Shown: positions 17,528 through 26,680, counted from the stretch's first letter. The stretch: 64,000 nucleotides of DNA from Streptomyces cyaneofuscatus (GCF_000718135.1 NZ_JOEM01000018.1:1-64000), one strand, 5' to 3'. Program-made: numbers and translations. The notes: a model not told the origin generated them from the letters alone.

Positions 17528-19057
17528 GTGGAGTGGTTCAGCGCCGAGAACGTCGTGGCGGTCCTCACCGCCGTGCTGGGCGTCCTCGCCTCGATCGGGG
17601 TGCTCTGGTACGAGCGCCGGGTGCCCCGCCGTAAACGCATCGGCTACCGCGTCCAGATGGACACACCCATCGGCAGCGACGTGAGCCAGGGCCGGGCCAA
17701 CGTACGCCTCGGGCTCTTCAGCGAGACCCCCGACATGTCGGACGCCACGCTCGTCCTGCTGCGCATCGAGAACGACGGCTCGCAGTCCATCGTCGACAGC
17801 GACTACACCGGGCGCGAACTGCACGGCCTGACCGCCGAGTTCACCGGACGTACGGTACGCGGCATAGCGGTCACCCAGCCCCCCGGCGCCGCCCACCTCA
17901 TGGAGCACTTCACCCCGGCCGCCGGGATGCGGCACAGCGGATCGCTGATCCGGCTCCCCCGCGTCCCGCTGAACCGGGGCGAGCACTTCAAGCTGCTGGT
18001 GCTGCTGACCGGCGCCGACGTCGGCAGCCCGATCCGGATCACCGGGGGCATCCGGGACGGTGAGGTGACCGTCAACCGCGCCGCCCGCCCCGACGACAAA
18101 CCGCCGCTGTTCGGCCGGGCCGCCCGGCTCATCACCGTGACGCTGACCGTCTGCGTCATGGCGCTCGCCGCGATCATCCTGGTCCGGGACGACACCCCGC
18201 CCCCGCTCGACTGCGCCCGGGGCGAGCTCCGGGTGACGGGATCGACCGCCTTCGCCCCCGTCGTACGGGAGCTGGCCGCGACGTACATGAAGGAGTGCGA
18301 GGGCTCCCGGATCGAGGTGGACCCGCACGGCAGCAACTCCGGCATCCGCGAGCTCGCGGACGAGGGCGCGCGGTCGTCGGGCTCCGGCTCACCGGGGCTG
18401 GTGGCCCTCTCGGACGGCCCGAAACCGCCCGGCCACCCGGAGCTGCGCGAGACCCGTGTCGCCGTGTCGCTGTTCTCGCTGGTCGTGAACGACCGGGTGC
18501 CGGTACGTGACCTCGCCCTCGCCGACATCCGCCGCGTCTACGCGGGCGAGATCCGCAACTGGCGGGAGCTCGGCGGCCCGGACCTGGAGATCCTGCTCGT
18601 CAGCCGGGACGCCAACTCCGGTACGCGGGAGGTGTTCCAGCGCCGGGTCCTGGACCGTAACGAACCCGCCCAGTCCTCCCGCGACTGCGCCACCAAGGAC
18701 GACCCGCGAGCCCCGGTGACCCGCTGCGAACTCGACGGCACCGACCAGGTCCTGGCCACCGTCGCCCGGCTGGACGGCGCGCTCGGCTACAGCGAACTGC
18801 GCTCCGGCAGCGAGCCGCGCGGCCTCCACCGCATCGCGATCGACGGCGCCCACCCGTCCGTCGACACGATCGGCACCAGCCCCTACCCGTACCGGGAGAT
18901 CGAGTACGCCTACACCTTCGGCCGCCCGCCCGCCGACTCCCTGGCCTCCAGCTTCCTCGGCTATCTGAGCCGGGGACGCGGCCAGGACGTGATCCACATC
19001 CACGGCCACCTGCCGTGCGCGACGCCGAAGGGGCTGCGGATCTGCGGCGAGGACTGA
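17528..19057 (+). CDS. Membrane-anchored PstS-like substrate-binding protein
   Basis: About 509 residues from a GTG at 17528 behind GGGGGGAG. There are two transmembrane helices: ENVVAVLTAVLGVLASIGVL near the start and LITVTLTVCVMALAAIILV around residue 205. Between them is a cytoplasmic or extracellular beta-rich domain of about 160 residues (DATLVLLRIENDGSQSIVDS; TGGIRDGEVTVNR). After helix 2 comes a periplasmic-binding-protein fold like PstS (ELRVTGSTAFAPVVRELAAT; PHGSNSGIRELADEGA; VRDLALADIRRVYAGEIRNW; SRDANSGTREVFQRRVLD; LGYSELRSG). No pst transporter genes adjoin, so it is likelier a sensor or anchored receptor than an ABC component. Confidence 0.8.
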   Translation: MEWFSAENVVAVLTAVLGVLASIGVLWYERRVPRRKRIGYRVQMDTPIGSDVSQGRANVRLGLFSETPDMSDATLVLLRIENDGSQSIVDSDYTGRELHGLTAEFTGRTVRGIAVTQPPGAAHLMEHFTPAAGMRHSGSLIRLPRVPLNRGEHFKLLVLLTGADVGSPIRITGGIRDGEVTVNRAARPDDKPPLFGRAARLITVTLTVCVMALAAIILVRDDTPPPLDCARGELRVTGSTAFAPVVRELAATYMKECEGSRIEVDPHGSNSGIRELADEGARSSGSGSPGLVALSDGPKPPGHPELRETRVAVSLFSLVVNDRVPVRDLALADIRRVYAGEIRNWRELGGPDLEILLVSRDANSGTREVFQRRVLDRNEPAQSSRDCATKDDPRAPVTRCELDGTDQVLATVARLDGALGYSELRSGSEPRGLHRIAIDGAHPSVDTIGTSPYPYREIEYAYTFGRPPADSLASSFLGYLSRGRGQDVIHIHGHLPCATPKGLRICGED

Positions 19058-19077
19058 GGAGCGGTCGCCTACGCACC

Positions 19078-19109
19078 AGGGCCCCGGACCGCTGAGGATC
19101 CGGGGCCCT
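19078..19109. terminator. Bidirectional terminator between the PstS-like gene and purA
   Basis: A perfect 11-bp stem, AGGGCCCCGGA (19078-19088) and TCCGGGGCCCT (19099-19109), with a 10-base loop, lying between convergent genes. Confidence 0.8.
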
Positions 19110-19113
19110 GCGC

Positions 19114-19169
19114 GTACTGCCGTGGTGCCTTGCTTCCGTACTGCCGTGGTGCCGTACTGCCGTGGTGCC
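19114..19169. repeat. Three copies of a 16-bp repeat beside purA
   Basis: GTACTGCCGTGGTGCC occurs at 19114-19129, 19138-19153 and 19154-19169; the last copy abuts the purA stop codon. The copies are identical. Confidence 0.8.
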
Positions 19170-20452
19170 TACAGGAACGAGTTGATCTGGATCGTCTCGG
19201 TCCGGCCGGGGCCGACGCCGATCGCGGAGATCGGGGCGCCCGACATCTCCTCCAGCGCCTTCACGTACGCCTTCGCGTTCTTCGGCAGATCGTCGAAGGT
19301 CTGGGCCTTGGTGATGTCCTCGGACCAGCCCGGCAGGTTCTCGTAGATCGGCTTCGCGTGGTGGAAGTCGGTCTGGTTGTACGGGAGTTCCTCGACGCGC
19401 TTGCCGTCGATCTCGTACGCCACGCAGACCGGGATCTGCTCCCAGCCGGTGAGGACGTCGAGCTTGGTGAGGAAGAAGTCGGTCAGGCCGTTGACCCGGG
19501 TCGCATACCGCGCGATCGGGGCGTCGAACCAGCCGCAGCGGCGGTCACGGCCGGTGGTGACACCGCGCTCGCCGCCGATGCGCCGCAGCGCCTCGCCGTC
19601 CTCGTCGTGCAGCTCCGTCGGGAACGGACCGGCGCCGACACGCGTCGTATAGGCCTTGAGGATCCCGATGACGCGGCTGATCTTCGTCGGGCCGACACCG
19701 GCACCGGTGCAGGCGCCGCCCGCCGTCGGGTTCGACGAGGTGACGAAGGGATACGTGCCGTGGTCGACGTCGAGCAGCGTGCCCTGGCCGCCCTCGAAGA
19801 GCACGACCTTGCCCTCGTCGATGGCATCGTTCAGGATCAGGGTCGTGTCGGCGACGAACGGCTTGATCTGCTCCGCGTACTGGAGCATGTCCTCGACGAC
19901 CTTGCCGGCCTCGATGGCCCGGCGGTTGAAGACCTTGGCCAGGAGCTGGTTCTTCTGCTCCAGGGCCGCCTCCACCTTCTGCTCCAGGATCGACTCGTCG
20001 TAGAGGTCCTGGACGCGGATCCCCACCCGGTTGATCTTGTCGGCGTACGTCGGGCCGATGCCCCGGCCCGTCGTGCCGATCTTGCGCTTCCCGAGGAAGC
20101 GCTCGGTCACCTTGTCGAGCGTGACGTTGTACGGAGTGATCAAATGAGCGTTGCCGCTGATCAGAAGCTTGGACGTGTCGACGCCTCGCTCGTTCAGACC
20201 GCTCAGCTCGGAGAGCAGGACCGCCGGGTCGACCACGACACCGTTCCCGATGACCGGGGTACAGCCCGGCGACAGGATTCCGGAGGGGAGGAGATGCAGT
20301 GCGTACTTCTGGTCGCCTACGACGACCGTGTGACCGGCGTTGTTCCCGCCTTGGTATCGCACGACATAGTCCACGGATCCACCGAGGAGATCGGTGGCCT
20401 TCCCCTTGCCCTCGTCACCCCACTGAGCACCGAGCAGCACAAGTGCGGGCAC
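19169..20452 (-). CDS. purA: Adenylosuccinate synthetase
   Basis: A 427-residue enzyme making adenylosuccinate from IMP, aspartate and GTP, the first committed step to AMP. The P-loop-like [14 protein letters not shown] (8-21) contains catalytic D13; GGNNAGHT (35-42) contains catalytic H41. [19 protein letters not shown] and the GTP site region ([18 protein letters not shown]) are present. The length matches the family. The start is GTG at 20452, fixed by the universal N-terminus. It is monocistronic, convergent with the PstS-like gene and divergent from the DAG-kinase-like gene. Confidence 0.98.
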   Translation of the reverse strand: MPALVLLGAQWGDEGKGKATDLLGGSVDYVVRYQGGNNAGHTVVVGDQKYALHLLPSGILSPGCTPVIGNGVVVDPAVLLSELSGLNERGVDTSKLLISGNAHLITPYNVTLDKVTERFLGKRKIGTTGRGIGPTYADKINRVGIRVQDLYDESILEQKVEAALEQKNQLLAKVFNRRAIEAGKVVEDMLQYAEQIKPFVADTTLILNDAIDEGKVVLFEGGQGTLLDVDHGTYPFVTSSNPTAGGACTGAGVGPTKISRVIGILKAYTTRVGAGPFPTELHDEDGEALRRIGGERGVTTGRDRRCGWFDAPIARYATRVNGLTDFFLTKLDVLTGWEQIPVCVAYEIDGKRVEELPYNQTDFHHAKPIYENLPGWSEDITKAQTFDDLPKNAKAYVKALEEMSGAPISAIGVGPGRTETIQINSFL

Positions 20453-20576
20453 AGGCGTACACCCCTTCCGGGCGGGGCATGTCCAAGGTCAGGGGGCGTA
20501 CGTAAAGGTCGTACCTGCCGCACGACGATGTACGGCAAAGCCTGAGCCGTCGAACCGGGTGCCCCGGAATAGACGA

Positions 20577-20604
20577 AGCCCCTGGCGCAATAGCGCAAGG
20601 GGCT
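20577..20604. other. Hairpin between purA and the DAG-kinase-like gene
   Basis: AGCCCCTGGCGC (20577-20588) pairs with GCGCAAGGGGCT (20593-20604) with one mismatch around AATA. It sits in the shared promoter region of divergent genes, 35 bases before the GTG of the plus-strand gene. It may be a leader hairpin or attenuator; its role is unknown. Confidence 0.5.
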
Positions 20605-20638
20605 CTTGCACCAAGATGCTACCCGAGGAAGGACCGAG

Positions 20639-21520
20639 GTGTCGGCTGCAGAGCCCCCCGGCGACGGCGGCGACCAGCTTCTGGTGGTCATCGACCCGGT
20701 CGCCCGCCGGACCGACGGCGAGTCCGTCCGTATCGCGAAGGACGTGCTGAGCGCCGGCTCGCACGCCAAGATCTGCCTTCCGGACACCCCGGAGGAGTTC
20801 GCCCGGGCCCTGTCCCGGCGGGGTTCGCGCCGCCCGGTGGTGGTCGGCGACGACCGCGCGCTGCTGCGTGCCGTGGCCCAGCTCCACCGGGAGCGGGAGC
20901 TCGCCGGGGGCGTCCTCTCCCTGATCCCCGTGGGGGCCGCGCACGCCCTGGAGGTGGCCCATGCGCTCGGCGTGCCCCGGGGCGCGGTGGCGGCCGCGCG
21001 GACGGCGCTGGACGGGGCGGTGCGGCGGCTGGACCTGCTGGTGGACGACAGCGACGGTGTGGTGCTCGGCCGGCTGTGCATCCCCGCCCCCACGCCGGCG
21101 TCCGGTGCGGGGGCCCCGCACACGGGCGTCACGGCCGTCTGGGACACCTGCCGCTCCCTGATGACGTCCCTGGTCCGCCCGGCGCCCCCGGGCGCCGCCA
21201 CCGCGCCCCCGGGGACGTACCGGCTGCGGGTCGAGGCGGACGGGGTGCTGCTGAGCGACCTGGACGCGCCCGTGCGGGGCGTCTCGGTGCTCTCCCAGGG
21301 CGACGGGGGCATGGCCGACGTGGTGGTCAGCACCACGGACGGCGAGGACGTCACGGTGGAGGCCAAGGCCGTCACCGTCTCGGGCTCGGACTTCCGCTAC
21401 CGGGCCGACATACAGACCGGCGGCCCGGTCCGCACCCGGACCTGGACCGTGCGGGCGGGCGCCTGGGGGCTGATGCTGCCGCTCCCGGCGAGCGCGGACG
21501 GGGCGACAGGAGGACGCTAG
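20639..21520 (+). CDS. Diacylglycerol-kinase-like protein
   Basis: A 293-residue protein, GTG start behind AGGAAGGA. It shares the lipid/diacylglycerol kinase layout: QLLVVIDPVARRTDGESVRI (nucleotide-binding strand), RRPVVVGDDRALLRAVAQLH, then GVLSLIPVGAAHALEVAHAL in place of the usual GGDGT...PxGTxND motifs, and a beta-sandwich half (YRLRVEADGVLLSDLDAPVR). The catalytic GGDG-type motif is replaced by VGDDRAL, so catalytic activity is uncertain. A diacylglycerol-kinase-family gene beside purA is common in Streptomyces. Confidence 0.75.
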   Translation: MSAAEPPGDGGDQLLVVIDPVARRTDGESVRIAKDVLSAGSHAKICLPDTPEEFARALSRRGSRRPVVVGDDRALLRAVAQLHRERELAGGVLSLIPVGAAHALEVAHALGVPRGAVAAARTALDGAVRRLDLLVDDSDGVVLGRLCIPAPTPASGAGAPHTGVTAVWDTCRSLMTSLVRPAPPGAATAPPGTYRLRVEADGVLLSDLDAPVRGVSVLSQGDGGMADVVVSTTDGEDVTVEAKAVTVSGSDFRYRADIQTGGPVRTRTWTVRAGAWGLMLPLPASADGATGGR

Positions 21521-21581
21521 AGGGGTACGTACGGGATACGTACGCGGAGATGTCCGGGAATCGGCCGCGGAGGTGACCGCC

Positions 21582-21869
21582 ATGACCAGCACCGCCATGC
21601 CCCGAGTCGCTGTCGGCTGGCACATCGACCTCGAATTCGAGGAGGACTCCCACCGCACCCGCGCGGCGGCCCTCGTCCGCCTCTCCGACGGAACCGAGGT
21701 ACGTGCCCACGGCTACGCCAGCCGCCACCCCTCGGACGAGGACCAGCAGCGGGTCGGCGAGGAGATCGCGGGGGCCAGGGCCCTGAACGAACTGGCGATG
21801 AAGCTCCTGACCAAGGCCCACGACGAGATCGACGAGGCCTCGGGCCGCTCGTCGTACCCACTGAGGTAG
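21582..21869 (+). CDS. DUF1876 domain protein
   Basis: A 95-residue acidic protein. GWHIDLEFEEDSHRTRAAAL followed by EVRAHGYASRHPSDEDQQRV and EEIAGARALNELAMKLLTKA matches the small DUF1876 fold common in actinobacteria, of unknown function. The ATG at 21582 is preferred because a textbook GGAGGTGA lies just before it, and the apparent upstream GTG is inside that ribosome site. Confidence 0.85.
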   Translation: MTSTAMPRVAVGWHIDLEFEEDSHRTRAAALVRLSDGTEVRAHGYASRHPSDEDQQRVGEEIAGARALNELAMKLLTKAHDEIDEASGRSSYPLR

Positions 21870-21893
21870 GACCACCACTCAGCCCTTCCGGGT

Positions 21894-21944
21894 GCCCTTT
21901 CCAGCCCCTCCGGGTGCCCTTTCCAGCCCCTCCGGGTGTCCCTT
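21894..21944. repeat. Tandem 22-bp units ahead of a dispersed intergenic repeat
   Basis: GCCCTTTCCAGCCCCTCCGGGT occurs twice exactly (21894-21915, 21916-21937), and a third, shortened unit runs into the dispersed repeat at 21945. It looks like repeated copying of the repeat's first half. Confidence 0.75.
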
Positions 21945-21993
21945 CCAGCCCCTCCGGCGTTTGAGGAGCGGGGGTTCGGGGGCAGCGCCCCCG
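21945..21993. repeat. Dispersed Streptomyces intergenic repeat, copy A
   Basis: A 49-base element containing CCCCTCCGGCGTTTGAGGAG followed by a GGGGGCAGCGCCCCC hairpin. It recurs inverted at 32200-32248 with one mismatch. This sequence is common between genes in Streptomyces genomes. The function is unknown; it resembles REP-type elements. Confidence 0.8.
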
Positions 21994-22037
21994 GGGCTCG
22001 AGGAACCGCGCCCGCACCCCACCGCGTCTCCCCGCAC

Positions 22038-22373
22038 ATGGAGACCCGACAAGACGCCGTCACCGGCACCATCGGCTGCGCGGCCGCCCTCCTCGGCGCC
22101 CTCGCGGGCATCGCGATCTGGCTCCCGTACGGCAGGAAGGGCCTCTTCGGCGCCTTCGAGGGCGAGACCAACCCCACCGTCCTCTGGCTCGGCCTCCCCG
22201 TCCTGGCCCTCGGCGGAGCCGCCACCGCCCTGGCCGTCCTCGCCGTCGTCCGGGGCCGGTGGCGCCCAGCGCTCGGGCTCCTCGCGGCCCTCGCGGGCAT
22301 CGCCGCCTTCGGGTACGCCTTCGACGTCCTGGCCGCCCCCCAGGCACTCCAGGACTGCGGCTCCCCCTGCTGA
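22038..22373 (+). CDS. Small three-helix membrane protein
   Basis: A 111-residue protein with three hydrophobic helices (GTIGCAAALLGALAGIAIWL; VLWLGLPVLALGGAATALAV; PALGLLAALAGIAAFGYAF), a short charged loop containing PYGRKGLFGAFEGETNP and a C-terminus CGSPC. No strong ribosome site precedes the ATG. An upstream start in the same frame would read through the intergenic repeat and is unlikely. No family recognised. Confidence 0.6.
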   Translation: METRQDAVTGTIGCAAALLGALAGIAIWLPYGRKGLFGAFEGETNPTVLWLGLPVLALGGAATALAVLAVVRGRWRPALGLLAALAGIAAFGYAFDVLAAPQALQDCGSPC

Positions 22374-22388
22374 CCGCGCAGGCGCCGC

Positions 22389-23594
22389 CTACACCTCCAC
22401 CACCAGCTCCTTCAGCCCCCGGATCACATACCCCGGCTGCCACTCCGGCTTCGCCACCATCCGCATGGCGGGCGCCTTCCGCAGCAACTCCCCGAAGGAC
22501 GCCTCCAGTTCGATCCGGGCGAGCGGCGCGCCCAGGCAGTAGTGGATGCCCGCACCGAACGAGACGTGCGGGTTGTCCACCCGGCTCAGATCCAGCCTCT
22601 CCGGCTCCGCGAACCGCTCCGGGTCCCGGTTGGCCGAGCCGAACAGCAGCGCCACCTCCGCCCCGCGCCCGATCACCTGCCCGTCGACCTCGATGTCGTC
22701 CAGCACCCACCGCTCGAAGAGCTGCAACGGGGTGTCGTAGCGCAGGAGTTCCTCCACGGCCGTCGGCAGCGAGGCCGGGGCGGCCCGGAGGGCGGCCAGC
22801 TGCTCCGGGTGGTGGAAGAGGGTCCGCCACCCGTTGACCGTGGTGTTCACCGTCGCCTCGTGGCCCGCGTTCAGCAGCAGCACACACGTGGAGACCATCT
22901 CCTGCTCGGTCAGCCGCTCCCCGTCGTCGTGGGCGGCGATGAGCGCCGAGATCAGGTCGTCGCCGGGGGCCGTGCGCCGCTCGGCGATCAGCCCGCGCAG
23001 ATACGCGGAGAACTCCTCCGACGCCCGGACCGCCGCCTTCGCCGTCTCCTCGGACGGGTTCAGCTCGTACATCCCGCAGATCGCCGCCGACCAGGGCCGC
23101 AGCGGCCCCCGGTCCTCCTCCGGCACGCCCAGCATCTCCGCGATCACGGCGACCGGCAGCGGTTCGGCGACCTCCGCCAGCAGGTCCCCGCCGCCCTTGG
23201 CCACGAACGCGTCGACCAGCCCGGCCGCCAGCCGCCGTACGGTCGGGGCGAGGTTCTCGACCGTACGCGGGGTGAACGCCTTGGAGACGAGCCGCCGGAT
23301 CCGGGGGTGGTCGGGGGCCTCCAGGTCGAGCAGCCCCTGCCCGTTGAGCGTGGTGAACGGCTCGTGCGCGGCGGGAGGCGGCGTACGGCCGAACTCCTCG
23401 TGGGTGAAGCGGTGCAGATACGTACGGCCCAGGCGCCGGTCGCGCAGCAGGGCCGATACGTCGGAGTGGTGCGGGATCAGCCACTGCCCGGTCGGCTCGA
23501 ACCAGTGCACCCGGCCGGCGGCCCGCAGGGCGGCGTAAGCGGGGTAGGGATCGGCGACGAAGGCGGGCGACCAGGGATCGAAGGACACATGCAT
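22389..23594 (-). CDS. Cytochrome P450 (CYP107-like)
   Basis: A 401-residue soluble P450. I-helix LLLNAGHEATVNTTVNGWRT (AGxE-A/T type oxygen-binding site), ExxR motif in AVEELLRYDTP, and the haem loop SFGAGIHYCLGAPLAR with its cysteine near residue 350. N-terminal FDPWSPAFVADPYPAYAALR is typical of bacterial class I P450s that take electrons from ferredoxin. No ferredoxin gene is adjacent and no biosynthetic cluster surrounds it, so the substrate is unknown. The sequence is closest in feel to macrolide-type CYP107 enzymes. Confidence 0.92.
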   Translation of the reverse strand: MHVSFDPWSPAFVADPYPAYAALRAAGRVHWFEPTGQWLIPHHSDVSALLRDRRLGRTYLHRFTHEEFGRTPPPAAHEPFTTLNGQGLLDLEAPDHPRIRRLVSKAFTPRTVENLAPTVRRLAAGLVDAFVAKGGGDLLAEVAEPLPVAVIAEMLGVPEEDRGPLRPWSAAICGMYELNPSEETAKAAVRASEEFSAYLRGLIAERRTAPGDDLISALIAAHDDGERLTEQEMVSTCVLLLNAGHEATVNTTVNGWRTLFHHPEQLAALRAAPASLPTAVEELLRYDTPLQLFERWVLDDIEVDGQVIGRGAEVALLFGSANRDPERFAEPERLDLSRVDNPHVSFGAGIHYCLGAPLARIELEASFGELLRKAPAMRMVAKPEWQPGYVIRGLKELVVEV

Positions 23595-23624
23595 GACCCG
23601 ACGCTACCCGCGCCCGCCATCACC

Positions 23625-23650
23625 GCAAGGGGGCCCGCACCGCCCCTTGC
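23625..23650 (-). terminator. Terminator after the two-component operon
   Basis: GCAAGGGG (23625-23632) pairs with CCCCTTGC (23643-23650), just downstream of the response regulator stop on the minus strand. Confidence 0.6.
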
Positions 23651-23658
23651 CCCGGCCT

Positions 23659-24327
23659 CTACCCCGGCGTGACCAGCCGTGCCTCGTACGCGAACACCGC
23701 CGCCTGCGTCCGGTCGCGCAGCCCCAGCTTCACCAGGATCCGGCTCACATGCGTCTTGATCGTGGACTCCGCGACGATCAGATGCGAGGCGATCTCCGCG
23801 TTGGAGAGCCCCTGCGCGATCAGGACGAGCACCTCCGTCTCCCGCTCCGTGAGGTCCCCGATCCGGGCGAGGGCGGGCGGCCGCGGGGTCTCCGCGAGCT
23901 TGGAGAACTCGGTGATCAGCCGCCGGGTGACGGTCGGCGCGAGCAGCGCCTCGCCCGAGGCCACCACCCGTACGCCGTCCGCGAGCTGCCGGGCCGAGGC
24001 GTCCTTCAGGAGGAAGCCCGAGGCTCCGGCCCGCAGCGCCTGGTACACGTACTCGTCCAGGTCGAACGTCGTCAGGACCAGCACCTTGGCGTCCGCGTCC
24101 TGCGCGACGATCTCGCGGGTCGCCTCGATGCCGTTCATCTCGGGCATCCGGATGTCCATCAGGACCACGTCCGGGCGCAGGGCGGCGACCTGGGCGACGG
24201 CCTGCCGGCCGTCCACCGCCTCCCCCACGACGGTGATCCCGGGCATCGCGTTGAGCAGGACGGAGAAGCCCTCGCGGACCATCATCTGGTCGTCGACGAT
24301 CAGGACCCGGATGTCGGTGTCGCTCAT
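23659..24327 (-). CDS. NarL/LuxR-type response regulator
   Basis: A 222-residue regulator. The receiver domain has acidic pocket residues in RVLIVDDQMMVREGF, phospho-acceptor D in VVLMDIRMPEMNG (about residue 59), T in VLVLTTFDLDEYV and K in FLLKDAS. The C-terminal LuxR HTH is LTEREVLVLIAQGLSNAEIA-like (reads LTERETEVLVLIAQGLSNAE then VAESTIKTHVSRILVKLGLR). Its start codon overlaps the stop of the histidine kinase gene by ATGA, so both are made together. Target genes are not evident. Confidence 0.95.
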   Translation of the reverse strand: MSDTDIRVLIVDDQMMVREGFSVLLNAMPGITVVGEAVDGRQAVAQVAALRPDVVLMDIRMPEMNGIEATREIVAQDADAKVLVLTTFDLDEYVYQALRAGASGFLLKDASARQLADGVRVVASGEALLAPTVTRRLITEFSKLAETPRPPALARIGDLTERETEVLVLIAQGLSNAEIASHLIVAESTIKTHVSRILVKLGLRDRTQAAVFAYEARLVTPG

Positions 24328-25688
24328 GCGCCGCCGTCCCGTTCGATGACGAGCGTCTCCGCCACGGCACCCCGGTCGCCCCGGTCGTCCCGCTCGTCCG
24401 GCTCGCTCTCCGCCGGCGGCACGGGCAGGAACACCGCGACCTCGTACCCGCCGTCCTCCGCCGCCGCGGCCGTCATGGCGCCGTTCAGCATCGCCACCCG
24501 CTCCCGCATCCCGGTGATCCCGTGCCCGGCCCCCGGCGACGGCTTGACCAGACCCCTGGGCGGCCCGTTGACGATCCGCAGCCCGATCCCGCCGAGCACG
24601 TACGAGATCTCGACCCGGGCGGTGGCGCCCGGCGCGTGCCGCAGGGTGTTGCTGAGGGCCTCCTGGATGATCCGGTACGCCGACAGCTCGACGCCCTGGG
24701 GCAGCTCGCGGACGGCCCCCGTGATCACCTTCTCCGTCTCCAGGCCCGTCTCGCGGACGTTGTCCAGGAGCCCGTCGAGGACGGCGAGCGTGGGCTGCGG
24801 GGCGTCCGGGGCCTCGTAGTCCTCGGCGCGGACGACCCCGAGGACGCGGCGCAGCTCCGTGAGGGCCGCCACCGCGTTCTCCCGGATGGTGACGAAGGCC
24901 TGCTCCAGCTCGGGCGGCGGGTTCTCCACCCGGTAGGGGGCGGCCTCCGCCTGGATCGCGACGACCGACATGTGGTGGGCGACCACGTCGTGCAGCTCGC
25001 GGGCGATGGTGGTGCGCTCCTCCAGCAGCGTGCGCCGGTCGCGCTCGACCGCGGTGACGGTGCGCTGCACGGTGATCTCGCGCTCGGCGTCGCGGACCTC
25101 CTGCTCGGCGGCGCGCCGGACCTGGAAGACGGTGACGACGAGCAGGGCGAAGGCGGTCAGGACGGCCATGGGCGCGGTGATGGACGGGTCACCGCCCTCC
25201 AGCACCACCCCGAACAGCAGCGTCAGCAGCCACATCCAGAGCGCCGTACGGGGCCGGGTCCGGGCCGCCACGACCACCATGACCACCGCCTGCGCCATGA
25301 AGGCGCTGGGCCCCCACAGCCCGTCGCTGCCCAGCAGCGCGCAGAAGAGGGTGGCGATCCAGGAGGCCCAGAACGCGGCGATCGGCCTGACCAGGGTCAT
25401 CGCGACGGCGATCGCGGGCACCAGCCCCATGAAGAGGCGGAAGTGCCAGTCGGCGAACCCGGCCATCATCACGATGAAGGCGGCGAACAGCACCAGCGCG
25501 TGCGGGGTCCAGACGACGGCCCGCTTCAGCCCGTCGGGCAGCCGGCGTATGAACCGCCCCTCGGGCGAGAGGGGCGGCAGCGGGCGGTAGGCGAACACGG
25601 GGCGGATGAGGTCTTCCCGCAGGCCGTCCATCGCGCCGGCGGCGGCCCGGATCTCCGGGCTACTGGTCTTCGTCTGGGTCTCGGTCAC
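24324..25688 (-). CDS. Sensor histidine kinase (HisKA_3 type)
   Basis: A 454-residue membrane kinase partner of the overlapping response regulator. The N-terminal half has about six hydrophobic helices (ALVLFAAFIVMMAGF; FMGLVPAIAVAMTLV; FMAQAVVMVVVAA; VLTAFALLVVTVF). A coiled linker leads to TTIARELHDVVAHHMSVVAI with the phospho-accepting His in ELHDVVAHH. The HATPase is degenerate but present (AYRIIQEALSNTLRHAPGAT as N box; GAGHGITGMRERVAMLNG as G box). The signal is unknown. Confidence 0.93.
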   Translation of the reverse strand: MTETQTKTSSPEIRAAAGAMDGLREDLIRPVFAYRPLPPLSPEGRFIRRLPDGLKRAVVWTPHALVLFAAFIVMMAGFADWHFRLFMGLVPAIAVAMTLVRPIAAFWASWIATLFCALLGSDGLWGPSAFMAQAVVMVVVAARTRPRTALWMWLLTLLFGVVLEGGDPSITAPMAVLTAFALLVVTVFQVRRAAEQEVRDAEREITVQRTVTAVERDRRTLLEERTTIARELHDVVAHHMSVVAIQAEAAPYRVENPPPELEQAFVTIRENAVAALTELRRVLGVVRAEDYEAPDAPQPTLAVLDGLLDNVRETGLETEKVITGAVRELPQGVELSAYRIIQEALSNTLRHAPGATARVEISYVLGGIGLRIVNGPPRGLVKPSPGAGHGITGMRERVAMLNGAMTAAAAEDGGYEVAVFLPVPPAESEPDERDDRGDRGAVAETLVIERDGGA

Positions 25689-25782
25689 GTTTCCACGGTA
25701 GGCGGCCGCGGAGTACGGGTCGTCCCTATCGATGGTGATTCCGGGGCATCCCTCTCAAGGACTACACGCCCTACTCACGCCC

Positions 25783-25810
25783 CGGGGCGGCGCCCCCCGA
25801 CGCCGCCCCG
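25783..25810. terminator. Hairpin terminator after the NmrA-like gene
   Basis: CGGGGCGGCG (25783-25792) pairs with CGCCGCCCCG (25801-25810), loop of 8, between the NmrA-like stop and the kinase start on the minus strand. Confidence 0.65.
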
Positions 25811-25838
25811 AGACCGCCCCGGCACGCTCCCCGACCCT

Positions 25839-26660
25839 CTACGGACGGAAGAATTCCGCGTTCTCCCCGGCCCACTGCGCGAACGTCCGCGCCGGCCGCC
25901 CGGTGACCTTCTCGACGGTGTCGATCACGGTCTTCCCCTCCGGCGGGGTGTCCCGGTAGACCTCGATCAGGAACGCGATGACGTCCTCAGGCATCCCCTT
26001 GGCCCGCCAGCCGGTGAGCGCCTCCTCCTCGGTGAGCTCCACCAGCTCGATCTCCTGGCCCCGCGCCGCCGCGATGGCCGCCACCTTGTCGCCGACGGTC
26101 AGCGCCTGCGGTCCGGTGATCAGGTACACCTGGCCGCCGTGGCCGTCCTCGGTGAGCGCCGTCGCCGCGACCGAACCGATATCGGACTCGTGGACCATCG
26201 CGCTCAGCCGGCCGACGAAGGGCTCGCGGACGACGCCCTCGGCCTTGATGTCGGGCGCCCACTCCAGGGCGTTCGCCATGAACTCGACCGGCATGACGAC
26301 CGTCCACGCCAGCCCGCTCCCCCGTACCGCGGTCTCCATCGGGGTTTCCCCGCCGCCGTTGAGCACGGTCACCCGGCGCACCCCCGCCGCGCGGGCCCGC
26401 TCCATGATCTCCTCGCCGGTCGTCAGCGGGGCGAAGAGGCCGCCGTCGAAGGTGATCAGGTGCAGCCCGGTCACGCCCTCCAGCGCGCTCTCCAGCGACG
26501 CCGGGTCGGCGAGGTCACCGCGGACGACGTCGACACCCCCCGGGAACTCCGCACGCGCCGGGTCGCGCGTCACGGCCCGGACGGGCTCGCCGCGCTCCAG
26601 CAGTTGCTCGACCACTCGACGGCCGACCGTTCCCGTGGCTCCGGTCACCAGGATCGTCAT
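25839..26660 (-). CDS. NmrA-like NAD(P)-binding oxidoreductase
   Basis: A 273-residue atypical short-chain dehydrogenase. N-terminal Rossmann motif TILVTGATGTVGRRVVEQLL (G-x-x-G-x-x-G), then VRGDLADPASLESALEGVTG, VLNGGGETPMETAVRGSGLA and WTVVMPVEFMANALEW. The catalytic Y-x-x-x-K of classical SDRs is absent, as in NmrA and quinone reductase 2-like sensors of the NADP redox state. The ATG follows AAGGAGA. A 13-bp tandem repeat lies just upstream. Confidence 0.88.
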   Translation of the reverse strand: MTILVTGATGTVGRRVVEQLLERGEPVRAVTRDPARAEFPGGVDVVRGDLADPASLESALEGVTGLHLITFDGGLFAPLTTGEEIMERARAAGVRRVTVLNGGGETPMETAVRGSGLAWTVVMPVEFMANALEWAPDIKAEGVVREPFVGRLSAMVHESDIGSVAATALTEDGHGGQVYLITGPQALTVGDKVAAIAAARGQEIELVELTEEEALTGWRAKGMPEDVIAFLIEVYRDTPPEGKTVIDTVEKVTGRPARTFAQWAGENAEFFRP

Positions 26661-26680
26661 TGCGGGTCTCCTTCGTCAGG

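Noticed and set aside
21521..21568. TACGTACG repeats as a binding site
   Set aside because: Short palindromic tetramers frequent in GC-rich DNA; no consistent spacing.
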